Origin: Mikania micrantha
Taxonomy: Eukaryota > Streptophyta > Magnoliopsida > Asterales > Asteraceae
Assembly (NCBI GenBank): GCA_009363875.1
Contig: CM018690.1
Location: forward strand, 3,212,788 to 3,276,787
Length of the DNA: 64,000 nt
Reading direction: 5' to 3'
A model generated the notes under the pieces. The model searched no databases. It was given only the letters and a program-made list of their open reading frames with translations, and was not told the origin of the DNA. Made by a program: the position numbers and the translations under genes. Each line of letters opens with the position of its first letter. Positions within the stretch are counted from its first letter, which is position 1. Below are positions 63,585 to 64,000 of this stretch, piece by piece.

Positions 63585-64000
63585 CAACCCAATGCTTTTA
63601 ACTTCATTTTCACAAAAATTAAGTAAATAACGTTATAACTAGTGCAATAATACTTTTGCCCCTCAAGAACCGACACATACTTATTTACGCGCATCGTAGA
63701 ATAATTTTCAAAATATTATTGTTGGGGTTGGCACTCAAATTCCAATTCATGGGTATGCATTTCAAACCCTAAACCTCACCCATTCCTTCATTGTTAAGTT
63801 GTTTTACGATAGATAAAACGTAAACATAAAAGTTTATTTTAAAATAAATTTTAGCATAAGACAAAAGGAAAAGGAGAGCTTTTCTAGCAATTAAAAAAAA
63901 TGCAAAAATCAAAAATTTAGTTTTAAAATTTTAATTTTTATATGAAAAATTGAAAATAAACAAGAACATTAAATTGCACCACTTTCTATACATGTTTTCT
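63585..64000. other. Right flank of the nest, no gene seen
   Basis: The stretch is AT-rich. Bases about 63616-63652 nearly repeat the left flank at about 366-402. No ORF or element terminus was recognised in the rest. Confidence 0.4.

Overview
The window looks like intergenic DNA of a large flowering-plant genome, consisting almost wholly of LTR retrotransposons inserted into one another. The evidence is plant-type Ty1/copia and Ty3/gypsy polyproteins, primer-binding sites complementary to initiator tRNA-Met (TGGTATCAGAGC), 3-kb chromovirus-like LTRs and 5-bp target-site duplications (TSDs). The protein style suggests a dicot, possibly Asteraceae, but that is only an impression. I see no ordinary host gene, rRNA, tRNA or CRISPR array.

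Layout. One old Sirevirus-like copia element, called S1 here, runs from 490 to 63579 on the + strand and is bounded by the 5-bp repeat CCGAC. Four insertions interrupt it. (1) Gypsy solo LTR A (4538-16544, TSD GTAAA) lies in S1 gag, and inside A sits a complete gypsy element B (6606-15651, TSD ATATA) with apparently identical LTRs and one long intact gag-pol. (2) A minus-strand 3.1-kb solo LTR E (19864-22992, TSD AACAC) lies in S1 RNase H. (3) A second, nearly intact copia S2 of the same family lies on the minus strand (25410-39230) in the third ORF of S1. (4) A tandem gypsy array D (39283-59680, TSD AGTTT), arranged LTR-internal-LTR-internal-LTR, lies 52 bp beyond S2. Removing the inserts and their TSDs leaves about 13.7 kb for S1, close to the 13.8 kb of S2.

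Coding content. S2 has gag, pol and a long post-pol ORF3, each largely open. S1 carries damaged copies of the same three genes. B and both D copies encode gag-protease-RT-RNase H-integrase with a chromodomain-like C-terminus (Tekay/Del-like). Both gypsy families also carry a small extra ORF between the primer-binding site and gag: coiled-coil with a C-terminal membrane segment in B, coiled-coil with an acidic tail in D.

The strongest unexplained signal is in the non-coding DNA. The elements are studded with families of short dyads: CGCG-GTA-CGCG with covarying flanks in LTRs A, B and D; A/T-centred dyads matching MADS-type sites or RNA hairpins in A and D; TCATTCG-N-CGAATGA arrays in the copia LTRs and ahead of each copia gag and ORF3; and a six-unit, 70-bp tandem array of covarying stem-loops in the leader of B. 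LTRs A, B and D also share intron-like splice signals.
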